DNA from: CBDCME01 sp965218865
GTDB taxonomy: Bacteria > Pseudomonadota > Alphaproteobacteria > JAAXGF01
Length of the DNA stretch: 64,000 nucleotides
NCBI GenBank assembly: GCA_965218865.1
Contig: CBDCME010000073.1
Coordinates: 124,001-188,000, forward strand
Direction of reading: 5' to 3'
Every line of letters begins with the position of its first letter. Position 1 is the stretch's first letter. Shown piece by piece: positions 19,431 through 29,262 of this stretch. A model generated the notes under the pieces. That model was given only the letters and a program-made list of their open reading frames with translations, was not told the origin of the DNA and did not search any database. The position numbers and the translations under genes are program-made.

Positions 19431-19610
19431 GTCTGTTCGAAAATGCGCGGGCGCGCATTTTTTGCGTCTGTACCGGCCCTCTCCCCCTCCCGGCCCTCTC
19501 CCCCTCCCGGCCCTCTCCCCCTCCCGGCCCTCTCCCCCTCCCGGCCACCCACGAGAGTATGTGGGTGGCCGGGAGGGGGAGAGGGCCGGTGCCGTGAGTT
19601 TTCGAACAGA
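19431..19610. repeat. MITE-like palindromic repeat with internal 17-bp tandem units
   Basis: The ends are inverted: GTCTGTTCGAAAA on the left and TTTTCGAACAGA on the right. The interior is a long GC-rich palindrome around CACGAGAGTATGTG. This copy is longer than the others because a 17-bp unit (GGCCCTCTCCCCCTCCC) is present four times on the left arm. It lies between the divergent kinase and argG genes. Confidence 0.8.
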
Positions 19611-19715
19611 GAAAGTGGCCTACGCGGGTCTGGCGCTTGCCGCGAGGAAGCCAAGCCCTTGTTGTGGAGGTCACGGCCGCGACGGAAAATAGCTGGAGGG
19701 GATGGCCGCCGTGAC

Positions 19716-19743
19716 TTGCGGAGGCGCAGGGCGGCTTTATACT
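19716..19743 (+). promoter_or_regulatory. Probable sigma-70 promoter of argG
   Basis: TTGCGG (19716..19721) and TATACT (19738..19743) are separated by 16 bp and end 32 bp before the argG start. Confidence 0.5.
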
Positions 19744-19775
19744 GCGGCCGCGATGGGACCGAGGAGGGGGTGACG

Positions 19776-20984
19776 ATGGGCGCCGCGGTGAAGAAGGTCG
19801 TTCTCGCGTACTCGGGCGGACTCGATACCTCCGTGATCCTGAAGTGGTTGCAGGAATCCTACGGTTGCGAGATCGTGACCTTCACCGCCGACGTCGGCCA
19901 GGGAGACGAGACCGAGTCCGCCCGCCGCAAGGCCGAAATGTTGGGCGTGCGCGAAATTTACATCGAGGATTTGCGGGAGGAATTCGTCCGCGATTACGTC
20001 TTTCCGATGTTCCGTGCCAACACCCTGTACGAAGGGGTTTACCTTCTCGGCACGGCGATCGCGCGGCCCCTGATCGCCAAGCGTCAGATCGAGATCGCCG
20101 AGGCCACGGGGGCTGACGCGGTTTGCCACGGGGCGACCGGGAAAGGCAACGACCAGGTTCGCTTCGAGCTCGGTTACTACGCCCTCAAACCGGACATCCG
20201 AGTGATCTCGCCGTGGCGCGAATGGGACCTGAACGCGCGCGCGGCGCTGATCGAATATGCCGCTCGTCATCAGATTCCGATCCCCCGTGACAAGCGCGGC
20301 GAGGCGCCCTATTCGATCGATGCCAATCTCCTCCACATCTCCTGCGAGGGCAAGGCGCTGGAAGACCCCTGGGTCGAACCCGACGAAGACGTGTATTTGC
20401 GCAGCGTCGCTCCCGAGGCGGCCCCCGACCGGCCCACATACGTCAAGATCGACTTCGAGAATGGCGACCCGGTGGCGGTGGACGGGGAACCCCATTCGCC
20501 CGCGAATCTGCTGACCCGTCTCAACGAGCTCGGTGGGGCCAACGGCGTCGGCCGGGTCGACCTGGTCGAGAATCGCTTTGTCGGCATGAAGTCGCGCGGG
20601 GTGTACGAGACTCCGGGGGGGACGGTCCTCATGGCTGCTCGCCGCGCCATCGAAAGCATCACCCTCGACCGCGGCGCCGCCCACCTCAAGGACGAGCTGA
20701 TGCCGCGCTACGCCGAGCTGATCTACAATGGTTTCTGGTTCTCGCCCGAGCGGGAAATGATTCAGGCGGCTGTCGACCGCTCTCAAGCCGGCGTTACCGG
20801 TACGGCGCGGGTCAAGCTCTACAGGGGCTCGGTTGCCGTCGTGGGGCGCAAGTCGCCGACCGGAATTTACGACCAGGATACCGTCACCTTCGAGGCGGAC
20901 AGCGTTTACGACCAGCGAGACGCCGAGGGATTCATCAAGCTCAACGCATTGCGCCTTCGTTTGATGAAGATGGCGGGCAAATGA
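19776..20984 (+). CDS. argG: Argininosuccinate synthase
   Basis: Cytoplasmic enzyme of arginine biosynthesis joining citrulline and aspartate with ATP. The 402-residue product has the ATP-pyrophosphatase P-loop LAYSGGLDTSVILKWL near residue 12, FTADVGQGDE, and the family signatures GATGKGNDQVRFE and EAPYSIDANLLHISCEG. Start ATG 19776 follows GAGGAGGGGGTGACG. Length is normal and the frame intact. Its TGA overlaps an SCO1 remnant. Confidence 0.95.
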   Translation: MGAAVKKVVLAYSGGLDTSVILKWLQESYGCEIVTFTADVGQGDETESARRKAEMLGVREIYIEDLREEFVRDYVFPMFRANTLYEGVYLLGTAIARPLIAKRQIEIAEATGADAVCHGATGKGNDQVRFELGYYALKPDIRVISPWREWDLNARAALIEYAARHQIPIPRDKRGEAPYSIDANLLHISCEGKALEDPWVEPDEDVYLRSVAPEAAPDRPTYVKIDFENGDPVAVDGEPHSPANLLTRLNELGGANGVGRVDLVENRFVGMKSRGVYETPGGTVLMAARRAIESITLDRGAAHLKDELMPRYAELIYNGFWFSPEREMIQAAVDRSQAGVTGTARVKLYRGSVAVVGRKSPTGIYDQDTVTFEADSVYDQRDAEGFIKLNALRLRLMKMAGK

Positions 20985-21214
20985 TCCGATTCGCAACGCG
21001 CGACCTGAAATCCAACAAGAACGCGGGCCGCGTTCTCAACGGCGCCTTCGCCGCCGTCGCCCGAAAATCGCCGCCGACGGGCAACGGCGAGGATTATCTG
21101 ATGGCTCATTCGGGCGTAATCTATCTTATGGGACCGGAAGGAAACTACGTCACTCATTTCGCCCACGGCACCCTACCGCAAGAGATGGCCGACGTCATCC
21201 AGACGTATTTGTGA
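20981..21214 (+). pseudogene. SCO1/SenC copper chaperone, C-terminal remnant
   Basis: Only the last 40 or so residues are recognisable: DYLMAHSGVIYLMGPEGNYV and the following HFAHGT. This is the C-terminal strand-helix part of SCO1/SenC thioredoxin-like proteins that deliver copper to cytochrome oxidase; the His of YLMAHS is the usual copper ligand. The CxxxC part and signal anchor are absent. The frame happens to start with an ATG overlapping the argG stop, but the first 35 residues do not resemble the family. Confidence 0.65.
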
Positions 21215-21233
21215 CCTGACCGTAGCGGTTCGG

Positions 21234-22454
21234 TTAAAAATCGATTTTGACTTGACCGACTCGAATATATTTTCGGTTATCCAATAATTCCGTAACGAGG
21301 TAAGCGGCGATTTTCTCATAGACCACCGGTGTTGGATGGCCGTCCTTCTGATTGTTGTAATGCTCCACGTTTTGTGCGTAATCGGGAATGATCTCGGACA
21401 GCTCATGAAGATTTTCGTCTGAGATCTCGTCCTGTATGGTTCACGCCAGCTCGCGTCGGGCGCCCACATCCCACAATATGATGTGGAATTCGGAATCATC
21501 ATACTTGGCCACGGCCAGGTTCCGCGCGGTTCGGATAATCGCCAAGTAGAGTCCGATGGATCGTGCATCGATCGCCGACCAAGGACCGACGATGTCGCGA
21601 AACGTAAGCCAATTCTCGTAAAGATATTTTTGCCACCCGGGTTCGATCGGTTTGGTGACTCCGGGATCACTGAAACGCCCGACGCGCTTGGCCCGACCCG
21701 TCTCGTCCACAACGTATCTAGGCCCATTTTGATCCCATGAGGTTAGGCCCAAGACTCTTTCGATGTGTCCCCGGGGCAGCATCAAATAGACCAGATAATT
21801 CGGTTTGCAGGATATGGCATCGTCGACGAAGCCGGATTCAAGCGCCGCCAACATTTGGTGTGGGCCATAGCCGTGAAATCCGAAGTTGTACGTCTGAATG
21901 CGGCCCGACGATTGTGCGCCCACCTGATACGGGTACGCCTCGCTGTCTTCGACGCCCTCGCCAAAAGTGTAAGAGCCTCCGAAGAATAACGCGCACCGCG
22001 CGGAGGGAATGTACTCCGGAGCTATCCGCAAGCCCCTCTCGTTGATCGTGTAAGTAACATCGTAAACGACTTCGCCGTTGTCGGTTACCTTTGCGGACGT
22101 CGCCACGAAATTCGGTTTTGGACCATAACCCAGGATGCTCGCCACCTCGCCGTGCCGCAGAAAATAGCCCTGTAAGTAACTTCCTGAGTAATGACTGCGG
22201 CTCGGCGGGTTTCCCTGGGCCGCGGAATCGTAGGAGACCAGGAGCCAACCTTCGTAAAGTGCGAGAACCGACAGAACCGCGGCGAAATGGATCGCCACCA
22301 GCTTGGTCCCCGTGGAGCGAGTTATGAGTGCCGCAATCAGCGAAAATACGGCGACCCATGTCAGAAACGAGAGGAAAAACGCGATCTCGGTGTATTCGAA
22401 CCAGCCAATGCAAGACAACAGGCCCAGGAGCAGTAACAATGTGATGAATTTCAT
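21234..22454 (-). pseudogene. Membrane-anchored SGNH-hydrolase-like protein with in-frame TGA
   Basis: 406 codons from ATG 22454. The N-terminus has three or four hydrophobic helices (KFITLLLLLGLLSCIGW onward). The exported part has SGNH-like blocks: FFGGSYTFGEGVEDSEAYP with the presumed catalytic Ser, NFGFHGYGPHQML, and near the C-terminus KDGHPTPVVYEKIAAYL, which fits the Asp-x-x-His block. TGA at 21441..21443, following RRELA, interrupts the frame where Trp (TGG) is likely; 68 codons, including the His block, follow in the same frame to TAA 21234. It is directly downstream of the penicillin-binding protein gene (44 bp). Confidence 0.7.
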
Positions 22455-22498
22455 TTGCTCGTCACGACTTTCCCCGCTTCTCGGGCGCACGGGCGGGA

Positions 22499-24313
22499 TC
22501 AGCCGCCCGCGGCGGCGCGCATCACGTCGGCCCATAATCGGGCTGGCAGGCCGCCGCCCGAGACTCTTTTCATCGGACTGCCGTCGTCATTTCCCAGCCA
22601 CACTCCGGCAACCAAATTCCGGCTGAATCCGACGAACCAGGCGTCGCGGAAATCCTGGCTGGTGCCGGTCTTGCCGGCCGTCGGCCAGGGCAACGCGGCG
22701 GCGCTGCCGGTACCCTCGGTGACCACCGCCCGGAGCATCGTCGTCATCTCGCGCTGCGGGCCCTCGGCGATCAGACGGCCCGGTCCCGATCCGGCTCGCC
22801 GATAAAGCACTTCACCGCCCGCGGTACGGATTTCCTCTATGCCGTGGGGCCAGACGCCGTGGCCGTGGTTCGCCAGGGTCGCGTAGGCCGAGGTCAATTC
22901 GATCAGGCCGACCTCGGAGGCTCCCAACGCAAGGCTCGGGTCGGAGCGGAGCGGCGCCGTGACCCCCAAGCGCCGGGCCACCTCGACGATGCGGTCGTAT
23001 CCGACCCGCTCGGCCACCCTCACGGCGACCGTGTTCAGCGAGCTGGCGAGGGCGGTGCGCATGGTCACCGGCCCGCGGTAGCGGTCGTCGTAGTTTCGTG
23101 GGGTCCAGCCGTCGACCGAGATCGGGGCATCGTCGAAAATCGCGCTTGGAGTGATCCCTTCTTCCAACGCGGCAAGATAAACGAATAGCTTGAACGCCGA
23201 TCCCGGCTGGCGCAGGCCCTGGACCGCTCGATTGAACTGGCTGTGGGCGTAATCACGGCCGCCGACCATGGCCCGGACGCTGCCGTCGAGTGCCAGTACG
23301 ACGAGTGCCGCTTGCTCGACCTCGCGGCGCCCGCCCTCGGCGTCCAACATCTCTTTGACGGCATTTTCGGCGATCCCTTGGAGGCCGGTGTCCAGGGTCG
23401 TGACGACCCGGAGATCCTCGGCGGTGGGGCCGGCGTAATCGCGGATTTGGTCGAGCACCCAGTCAGCGAAATAGCGGGGCCCCGAGCCGCCGGCGCCAGA
23501 TCTGACAACCGTCGCCGGGCGTGCCGATGCCCGGCTTGCAGCCCGCGCATCGATAAAATCGCTCGCGGTCATCGCTTGGAGAACGAGATTCGCGCGCCGT
23601 TGCGCGGCCAACAGATTTCGGTTCGGCGCGAGGCGGGACGGGGCTTGCAGCAATCCCGCGAGCATCGCTGCCTCGCTGAGGGTGAGCTGGCGCGCCGACT
23701 TCCCGAAATAGCGCCGGGCCGCGGCCTCGACCCCGAAGGCGCCCGCCCCCAGGTAGACCCGATTCAGATAAATCGTCAGAATCTCGTCCTTGCTGAAGCT
23801 TTGCTCCAGCCACAGGGCGAGCAAGAGTTCCTGTACCTTGCGTTTCAGCGTCCGCGCCGGCGTCAGGAAAATCGTTTTCGCCAATTGCTGGGTGACGGTG
23901 CTGCCGCCCTGAACGACCCTCCCGGCGCGGATGTTTGCCACGGCTGCGCGCAACAGAGCGATCGGGTCGAGGCCGAAATGGCGGTAGAATCGCCGGTCCT
24001 CGATCGCCAGGACCGCGCGCGGCAGATGCGGTGGCATCTCGGCCACCGTCAGCGGTGGACCATACAGGTCTCCGAAACGGGCCAAGACCTTTCCGTCGGC
24101 AGCGATCACGGTGATGCTCGGAGTGCGCTGGTGATCTCCCAGACGACTGACGTCCGGCAGGTTGTAGGCGTAAAAAGCTACGACACCGAGGATCCCCAGG
24201 CTTCCCCAAATCGCGGCCACGGCCAACCATTTGAGGACCGCGCGTAGTCGGGTGCCCGCGCGCGCCGGAGTTTTTTTAGGCGTGCTTTCCCAGCGACGAG
24301 ATTTTTTTGGCAT
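22499..24313 (-). CDS. Class A penicillin-binding protein (PBP1A family)
   Basis: A 604-residue bifunctional peptidoglycan synthase anchored in the inner membrane. A basic tail precedes one transmembrane helix (about residues 28-50). The GT51 domain follows, with catalytic Glu in AIEDRRFYRHFG (E105) and the motif QGGSTVTQQLAK. The transpeptidase domain has SxxK in QPGSAFK, SxN in ASSLN and KTG in AGKTGTSQ. Length fits short PBP1A/PbpG-like enzymes without an OB insert. It lies 27 bp after gyrB on the same strand and may be co-transcribed. Confidence 0.93.
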   Translation of the reverse strand: MPKKSRRWESTPKKTPARAGTRLRAVLKWLAVAAIWGSLGILGVVAFYAYNLPDVSRLGDHQRTPSITVIAADGKVLARFGDLYGPPLTVAEMPPHLPRAVLAIEDRRFYRHFGLDPIALLRAAVANIRAGRVVQGGSTVTQQLAKTIFLTPARTLKRKVQELLLALWLEQSFSKDEILTIYLNRVYLGAGAFGVEAAARRYFGKSARQLTLSEAAMLAGLLQAPSRLAPNRNLLAAQRRANLVLQAMTASDFIDARAASRASARPATVVRSGAGGSGPRYFADWVLDQIRDYAGPTAEDLRVVTTLDTGLQGIAENAVKEMLDAEGGRREVEQAALVVLALDGSVRAMVGGRDYAHSQFNRAVQGLRQPGSAFKLFVYLAALEEGITPSAIFDDAPISVDGWTPRNYDDRYRGPVTMRTALASSLNTVAVRVAERVGYDRIVEVARRLGVTAPLRSDPSLALGASEVGLIELTSAYATLANHGHGVWPHGIEEIRTAGGEVLYRRAGSGPGRLIAEGPQREMTTMLRAVVTEGTGSAAALPWPTAGKTGTSQDFRDAWFVGFSRNLVAGVWLGNDDGSPMKRVSGGGLPARLWADVMRAAAGG

Positions 24314-24340
24314 CGATACCGCGGCGCGATTGACTGAGCA

Positions 24341-26809
24341 CTAAACGTCCAAATTGACGACCTTGAGGGCGTTGGCCTGAATGAACTCGCGGCGGGGCTC
24401 GACGACGTCCCCCATCAAGGTTTCAAAGATTAGGTTCGATTCCTCGACGTCCTTGATCTGCACCTGCAAAAGCGCTCTCGCCTCGGGATCGAGGGTGGTC
24501 TTCCAGAGCTGGTCCGGATTCATTTCTCCAAGTCCCTTGTAGCGTTGAATCGTCAGTCCCTTGCGCCCACGCGCGAGGACGGTATCGATCAGAGCGGTCG
24601 GGGTGGCCACGGTTTGAACCTCGTCCTTGTGCGAAAACATCGCCGGTCCGGAAAACAGAGTCGCGAGGTCCGTGGCCATGCCGGCCAGTTTGTGGGCCTC
24701 GGCCCTTGCGATCAAGGCACGGTCGATCAAATGGCGTTCCCCGACCCCCCGCAAGGTCCGCGCGAAAACCAGATTGCCGTTGGCGTCGAGGCTGCCCGAC
24801 CAACCCCGTTCATGGGGATTGGCCAGGGCGTTCAGGCGCGCCGCTACCGCCTCCGCCGCGGCTTCGGTCCGGGCGGAATCTTCGATTACGGCACGGTCGA
24901 GGGCGCCGGCGATGGCCGCCTGCTCGATCGCCGCGCGGTTCGCCTGGTTTGATAAGGCCGACAATAGAGTGGCTGCGTTGCGGGCCCGGTCGACGACCGC
25001 GCGGAGATCGGATCCGGCCCGCTGGCTGCCGTCGTTCAGGGTCAGGACGGCGCCACCGCTGCCGACGTCGATTAGAAACCCGTCAAGCCTTTTTTCGTCC
25101 TTTAGATAGACCTCGCTCTGGCCCCGTTTGATCCGGAACAAGGGAGGTTGGGCGATGAACAAATGGCCCGCCTTGATCAGGGCACGCATCTGGCGAAAAA
25201 AGAAGGTCAACAAAAGGGTGCGGATATGCGAGCCATCGACGTCGGCATCGGTCATGATGATGACACGGTGATAGCGCAATTTCGAGAGATCGAAGTCCTC
25301 GGGTCCGACGCTGGTGCCAAGCGCCGTAATCAAAGCCGCGATTTCGGCTGATCCGAGCATCTTGTCGATCCGAGCACGCTCGACGTTCAGGATTTTTCCG
25401 CGTAGCGGCAGGATCGCCTGGTTGGCGCGATTGCGCGCCTGTTTGGCCGAGCCGCCAGCACTGTCTCCCTCGACCAGGAACAACTCGCTCAGGGCCGGAT
25501 CGCGTTCCTGGCAGTCCGCGAGCTTACCCGGTAAACTGGAAACGTCGAGCGCGCTCTTGCGCCGCGTGAGTTCGCGCGCTTTGCGGGCGGCGTCGCGTGC
25601 AACCGCCGCCTCGACCACCTTGTTCACGACGGCGCGGGCTTCGCTCGGGTGCTCCTCGAACCACTGGCTGACGCCCTCGTTCACAAGGGATTCGATCACC
25701 GGCCGGACTTCGGAAGAGACGAGCTTATCCTTGGTCTGCGATGAAAACTTCGGATCCGGCAGCTTGATGGCGAGAACGCAGGTGAGGCCCTCGCGCACGT
25801 CGTCGCCCGTGAGCGTGACCTTTTCCCGCTTCGCGATTCCCGAGTTGACGGCATACGCGTTGACGGTCCGGGTCAGGGCCGCGCGCAGTCCGGCGAGATG
25901 GGTTCCCCCGTCCCTCTGAGGAATGCTGTTCGTGAAGCACAAGACGTTCTCGTGGTAGCGGTCGTTCCACTGTAATGCCAGATTGAGGTCTATCCCCTCG
26001 CGCTGTCCCAAAAGTTTCACGGGCGTCGGGTGCAAGGGGGTTTTCGCGCGGTCGAGATATTCGACGAAGGCCTCGACGCCGCCGTCGTAATGGAAAGTGA
26101 CCACCACCGGATCGACGGTTCGGCGGTCGTCAAGCACGATTTCGACCCCGGCGTTCAAAAACGCGAGTTCCCGCAAGCGATGCTCGAGGGTCGTGAAGTC
26201 GAAGTCGGTTTGGGAAAAGACCTTCCGCGACGGCAGGAAGGTGATATAGGTGCCGGTGCGGTCGTCGCATTTGCGGCGCCACCCGAGCGGCGCTTCGGCC
26301 TCGCCATCGAGAAAGCGCATAAAGTGCTCGTTGCCGCCCCGCCAAATTGTCAATTCGAGCTTTTCCGACAGGGCATTGACGACCGATACCCCGACCCCGT
26401 GCAGGCCACCCGATACCTTGTAGGAATTCTGGTCGAACTTTCCGCCCGCGTGGAGCTGAGTCATGATGACCTCGGCTGCCGATACCCCTTCTTCCTCGTG
26501 AATGTCGATCGGGATCCCACGCCCGTTGTCGATAACGGTCGCCGAGCCGTCGGGGTTGAGGATAACGTCCGTCCGGTCGCAATACCCCGCTAGGGCTTCG
26601 TCTATGGCGTTGTCGACGACTTCGTAGATCATGTGGTGCAGCCCCGAGCCGTCGTCGGTGTCGCCGATGTACATGCCCGGACGTTTGCGCACGGCTTCGA
26701 GGCCGCGCAGGATCTTGATCGATTCGGCCCCATAGGTTTCGGCCCCGCGGATGGCGTCGCGCTTGCCGCCTTTTTCGGGGAGGTCGGCGGCTTTCGTTTC
26801 TTCAGTCAC
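24341..26809 (-). CDS. gyrB: DNA gyrase subunit B
   Basis: 822 residues, normal for GyrB. The GHKL ATPase is shown by EVVDNAIDEALAGY, DNGRGIPIDIH and GGLHGVGVSVVNALS. The TOPRIM domain has EGDSAGGSAKQARNR and the metal-binding DADVDGSHIRTLL. The C-terminal tail has the IQRYKGLGEMNPDQLW block. It works with GyrA (not in this window) to introduce negative supercoils. The start overlaps the recF stop by 8 bp, the usual alphaproteobacterial dnaA-dnaN-recF-gyrB arrangement. Confidence 0.97.
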   Translation of the reverse strand: MTEETKAADLPEKGGKRDAIRGAETYGAESIKILRGLEAVRKRPGMYIGDTDDGSGLHHMIYEVVDNAIDEALAGYCDRTDVILNPDGSATVIDNGRGIPIDIHEEEGVSAAEVIMTQLHAGGKFDQNSYKVSGGLHGVGVSVVNALSEKLELTIWRGGNEHFMRFLDGEAEAPLGWRRKCDDRTGTYITFLPSRKVFSQTDFDFTTLEHRLRELAFLNAGVEIVLDDRRTVDPVVVTFHYDGGVEAFVEYLDRAKTPLHPTPVKLLGQREGIDLNLALQWNDRYHENVLCFTNSIPQRDGGTHLAGLRAALTRTVNAYAVNSGIAKREKVTLTGDDVREGLTCVLAIKLPDPKFSSQTKDKLVSSEVRPVIESLVNEGVSQWFEEHPSEARAVVNKVVEAAVARDAARKARELTRRKSALDVSSLPGKLADCQERDPALSELFLVEGDSAGGSAKQARNRANQAILPLRGKILNVERARIDKMLGSAEIAALITALGTSVGPEDFDLSKLRYHRVIIMTDADVDGSHIRTLLLTFFFRQMRALIKAGHLFIAQPPLFRIKRGQSEVYLKDEKRLDGFLIDVGSGGAVLTLNDGSQRAGSDLRAVVDRARNAATLLSALSNQANRAAIEQAAIAGALDRAVIEDSARTEAAAEAVAARLNALANPHERGWSGSLDANGNLVFARTLRGVGERHLIDRALIARAEAHKLAGMATDLATLFSGPAMFSHKDEVQTVATPTALIDTVLARGRKGLTIQRYKGLGEMNPDQLWKTTLDPEARALLQVQIKDVEESNLIFETLMGDVVEPRREFIQANALKVVNLDV

Positions 26810-27953
26810 GGTGCACGACGCCTTGCTGCAAGGTCAGAAACTGGGCCCCGTTTCCGAAGGGCAGGAACAGTTCGCGATCCGTTCCGGTAAGCCAGGCTTG
26901 GCCGCCAAGTCCGGCGATTGCCTCGAACAAGGCGTCGCGGTGATAACGGTCGAGATGCGCCGCCGGGTCGTCGAGCAGGAGGAGTGGGTGGGCGCCGCGT
27001 TGGTCCGCGAGCAAGCGCGCTCCGGCAAGAAAAACCGCGATCAGCAATACTTTCTGCTCCCCGGTGGAACAGGATTCGGCTGGCAGGTCCTTGGCCAAGT
27101 GACGTACCGTGAGGTCGCTCTTGTGCGCTCCTTGGGCCGCCCCACCCGTTTCGGCGTCGCGGTTGCGTGAGGCGGCCAGGCATTCCTCGAGCCGAGCTTC
27201 CGCGTCGACGGCGGGCACTTCATCGAGCCAGTCGTCGACCTGCCCCGTGAGCGAGACCCCCGCGCTCGGAAACGGGCCGCTGTCGGCGGCCAGGGTACGG
27301 CGCAGTCGGGTCACGGTCGCGCGTCGGCTCGCGGCGACCGCGATCCCTTTCTCCGCCATCGTGCGTTCGAGGGCCGCGAGCCAGGTGAGATCGCGAAAAC
27401 CCGAGCGTAGCAGTCGGGCGCGTCCCCGCAATGCCTGTTCGTACTCGGCAAGCCGGCGCGCGTGGTGGGGATCGAGGCCATAGACAAGGCGATCGAGAAA
27501 GCGCCTCCGCGCCGCCGCGCGATCGCAGAACAAACGGTCCATCGAGGGCACCAGCCAAAGAACGTTGATGACTTCGGCGAGAGCCGCCTGACCACGTACG
27601 GGATTTCCGTCAAGATTGATTTCGCGTCGTTCGCGAAGGCCGTTGCCACTCCGATGAGTGGTGATCTCGCAGGGTCCGGTGGGCGTGTCGACAATGGCGG
27701 ATATCGTCCATCCCGAAGTCCCATGGCGATCGAGTTCGCGCAAGCGGGCCCCCCGCAATCCGCGCCCCGGTCCGAGAAGTGAGAGGGCCTCGAGCAGGTT
27801 CGTTTTTCCGGCCCCGTTCGGCCCACTCAGAACGACCGGGCGCGGGTCCAGCGAAAGGTCAAGCCGCGCGAACCCCCGGAAGTCCTTCAGGCTCAAGCGA
27901 AATACCGACTGATTCGTCGACTCCTCGGCGCCGATCGCGGCGCTTTCCGGCAT
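26802..27953 (-). CDS. recF: DNA replication and repair protein RecF
   Basis: 383 residues of an SMC-like ATPase that loads RecA at gaps. Walker A is GPNGAGKTNLLEALSLL near the N-terminus; the signature and Walker B lie near the C-terminus (LLLDDPAAHLDRYHRDAL). It lies 16 bp downstream of dnaN and overlaps gyrB. Confidence 0.95.
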   Translation of the reverse strand: MPESAAIGAEESTNQSVFRLSLKDFRGFARLDLSLDPRPVVLSGPNGAGKTNLLEALSLLGPGRGLRGARLRELDRHGTSGWTISAIVDTPTGPCEITTHRSGNGLRERREINLDGNPVRGQAALAEVINVLWLVPSMDRLFCDRAAARRRFLDRLVYGLDPHHARRLAEYEQALRGRARLLRSGFRDLTWLAALERTMAEKGIAVAASRRATVTRLRRTLAADSGPFPSAGVSLTGQVDDWLDEVPAVDAEARLEECLAASRNRDAETGGAAQGAHKSDLTVRHLAKDLPAESCSTGEQKVLLIAVFLAGARLLADQRGAHPLLLLDDPAAHLDRYHRDALFEAIAGLGGQAWLTGTDRELFLPFGNGAQFLTLQQGVVHRD

Positions 27954-27969
27954 GCCTAGCCTAGCCCCC

Positions 27970-29085
27970 TCAGACCCGCATCGGCATCAGGACGAAGAGC
28001 GCGTTCGCGTCGTCAGTGTCCCGTAGGATCGAGGGCGAAGCGGCATCCGTCATGGCCAATGAAATCCGCTCGCCGTCGAAGTTATGCGCCATCTCTAGGA
28101 GATAGCGGGCGTTGAACCCGATTTGAAGCGCCGATGAATTATAGTGGACAAGCAGTTTTTCACTGGCGCTTCCGCTTTCAAGACTGCGGGCGGAAACCTC
28201 GAGTTCGCCGGCGCTGATCGCCAACTTGATCGAATGGGTACGGTCGGTGGCGACGGTCGAGACCCGATCCACCACGTCGATAAATTGCTTGCTGTCGCAT
28301 TCCATGATCTTGTCGTTCGCCGCCGGAATCACCCGGCCGTAGTCGGGGAAATTGCCGTCGATAAGCTTGGTCGTTATGGTGATGGTTCCGAAGGTCAAGC
28401 GGGCCATGGTTTCCGACAAGGAAAATTTTATGTCGTCGTCCACTTCGTCGATCAATTTGCGGATTTCCGATACCGCCTTGCGGGGCAAAATGACTCCCGG
28501 TATGTCCGCGGCGCCTTCCGGTAGAGGTACATCGACGCGGGCGAGGCGATGCCCGTCCGTGGCGACGCTCCGCAAAAGGGGAGAAGGCGCGCTTACGGCG
28601 TGCAAGTAAATGCCGTTGAGGTAGTACCGCGTTTCCTCAAGCGATATGGCAAATCGGGTCTTGTCGATTAGGCGTCGCAAATTCTGTGCCGAGATGGCGA
28701 AGTTTTGCGCCGATTCAACCTCGTTCACGCCTGGGAAGTCTTCAGCAGGCAAACAAGCGAGCGTGAATCGCCCGTCGCCGCAGCGGAGCAGGATCCGGCC
28801 ATCCTGATCCGACGGCTCTATCGCCACGTCCGCGCCCTCGGGCAATTTGCGGACGATATCATGGAACATGTGTACGGGCGCCGTTGTGGCGCCCGGCCGG
28901 CTCACCGAGGCAGGAATCGATTCGGCAACGGTCAAGTCCATGTCGGTGGACGTGAGACCCAGCTGCCCGTCTTCCGCGTCGAGCAAAACGTTCGAAAGTA
29001 TTGGGATGGTCGTGCGGCGCTCGACGACGCTTTGTACGTGTGCGAGCGATTTAAGCAGGACCCCCCGTTCAAGCGTCAGTTGCAT
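27970..29085 (-). CDS. dnaN: DNA polymerase III sliding clamp (beta)
   Basis: 371 residues starting at ATG 29085 (MQLTLERGVLLKSLAHVQSV), the canonical N-terminus of the beta clamp; the upstream in-frame extension is not conserved. The three clamp domains and the C-terminal MPMRV, which forms part of the partner-binding pocket, are present. It is followed closely by recF. Confidence 0.97.
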   Translation of the reverse strand: MQLTLERGVLLKSLAHVQSVVERRTTIPILSNVLLDAEDGQLGLTSTDMDLTVAESIPASVSRPGATTAPVHMFHDIVRKLPEGADVAIEPSDQDGRILLRCGDGRFTLACLPAEDFPGVNEVESAQNFAISAQNLRRLIDKTRFAISLEETRYYLNGIYLHAVSAPSPLLRSVATDGHRLARVDVPLPEGAADIPGVILPRKAVSEIRKLIDEVDDDIKFSLSETMARLTFGTITITTKLIDGNFPDYGRVIPAANDKIMECDSKQFIDVVDRVSTVATDRTHSIKLAISAGELEVSARSLESGSASEKLLVHYNSSALQIGFNARYLLEMAHNFDGERISLAMTDAASPSILRDTDDANALFVLMPMRV

Positions 29086-29262
29086 TGACTCGATTCGAAG
29101 ATTAGCGGAGCGCCCGAGAACGAACCGCGGCACGCTCTGCGAGAAGGAATGATTTGTTTCGGCGCACCATCGATACGGCGGCACTATATCAAATTCTACC
29201 GGGTGTCGGCAAAAATTTCATCTCGAAATAGTGGTGGTTCGTCGCCCGGAAGCCCCGCATAT

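Noticed and set aside
21441..21443. TGA recoded as tryptophan or selenocysteine
   Set aside because: Several intact genes (for example argG and the ABC ATPase at 57170) use TGA as stop, and no selenocysteine insertion hairpin or family precedent is apparent.
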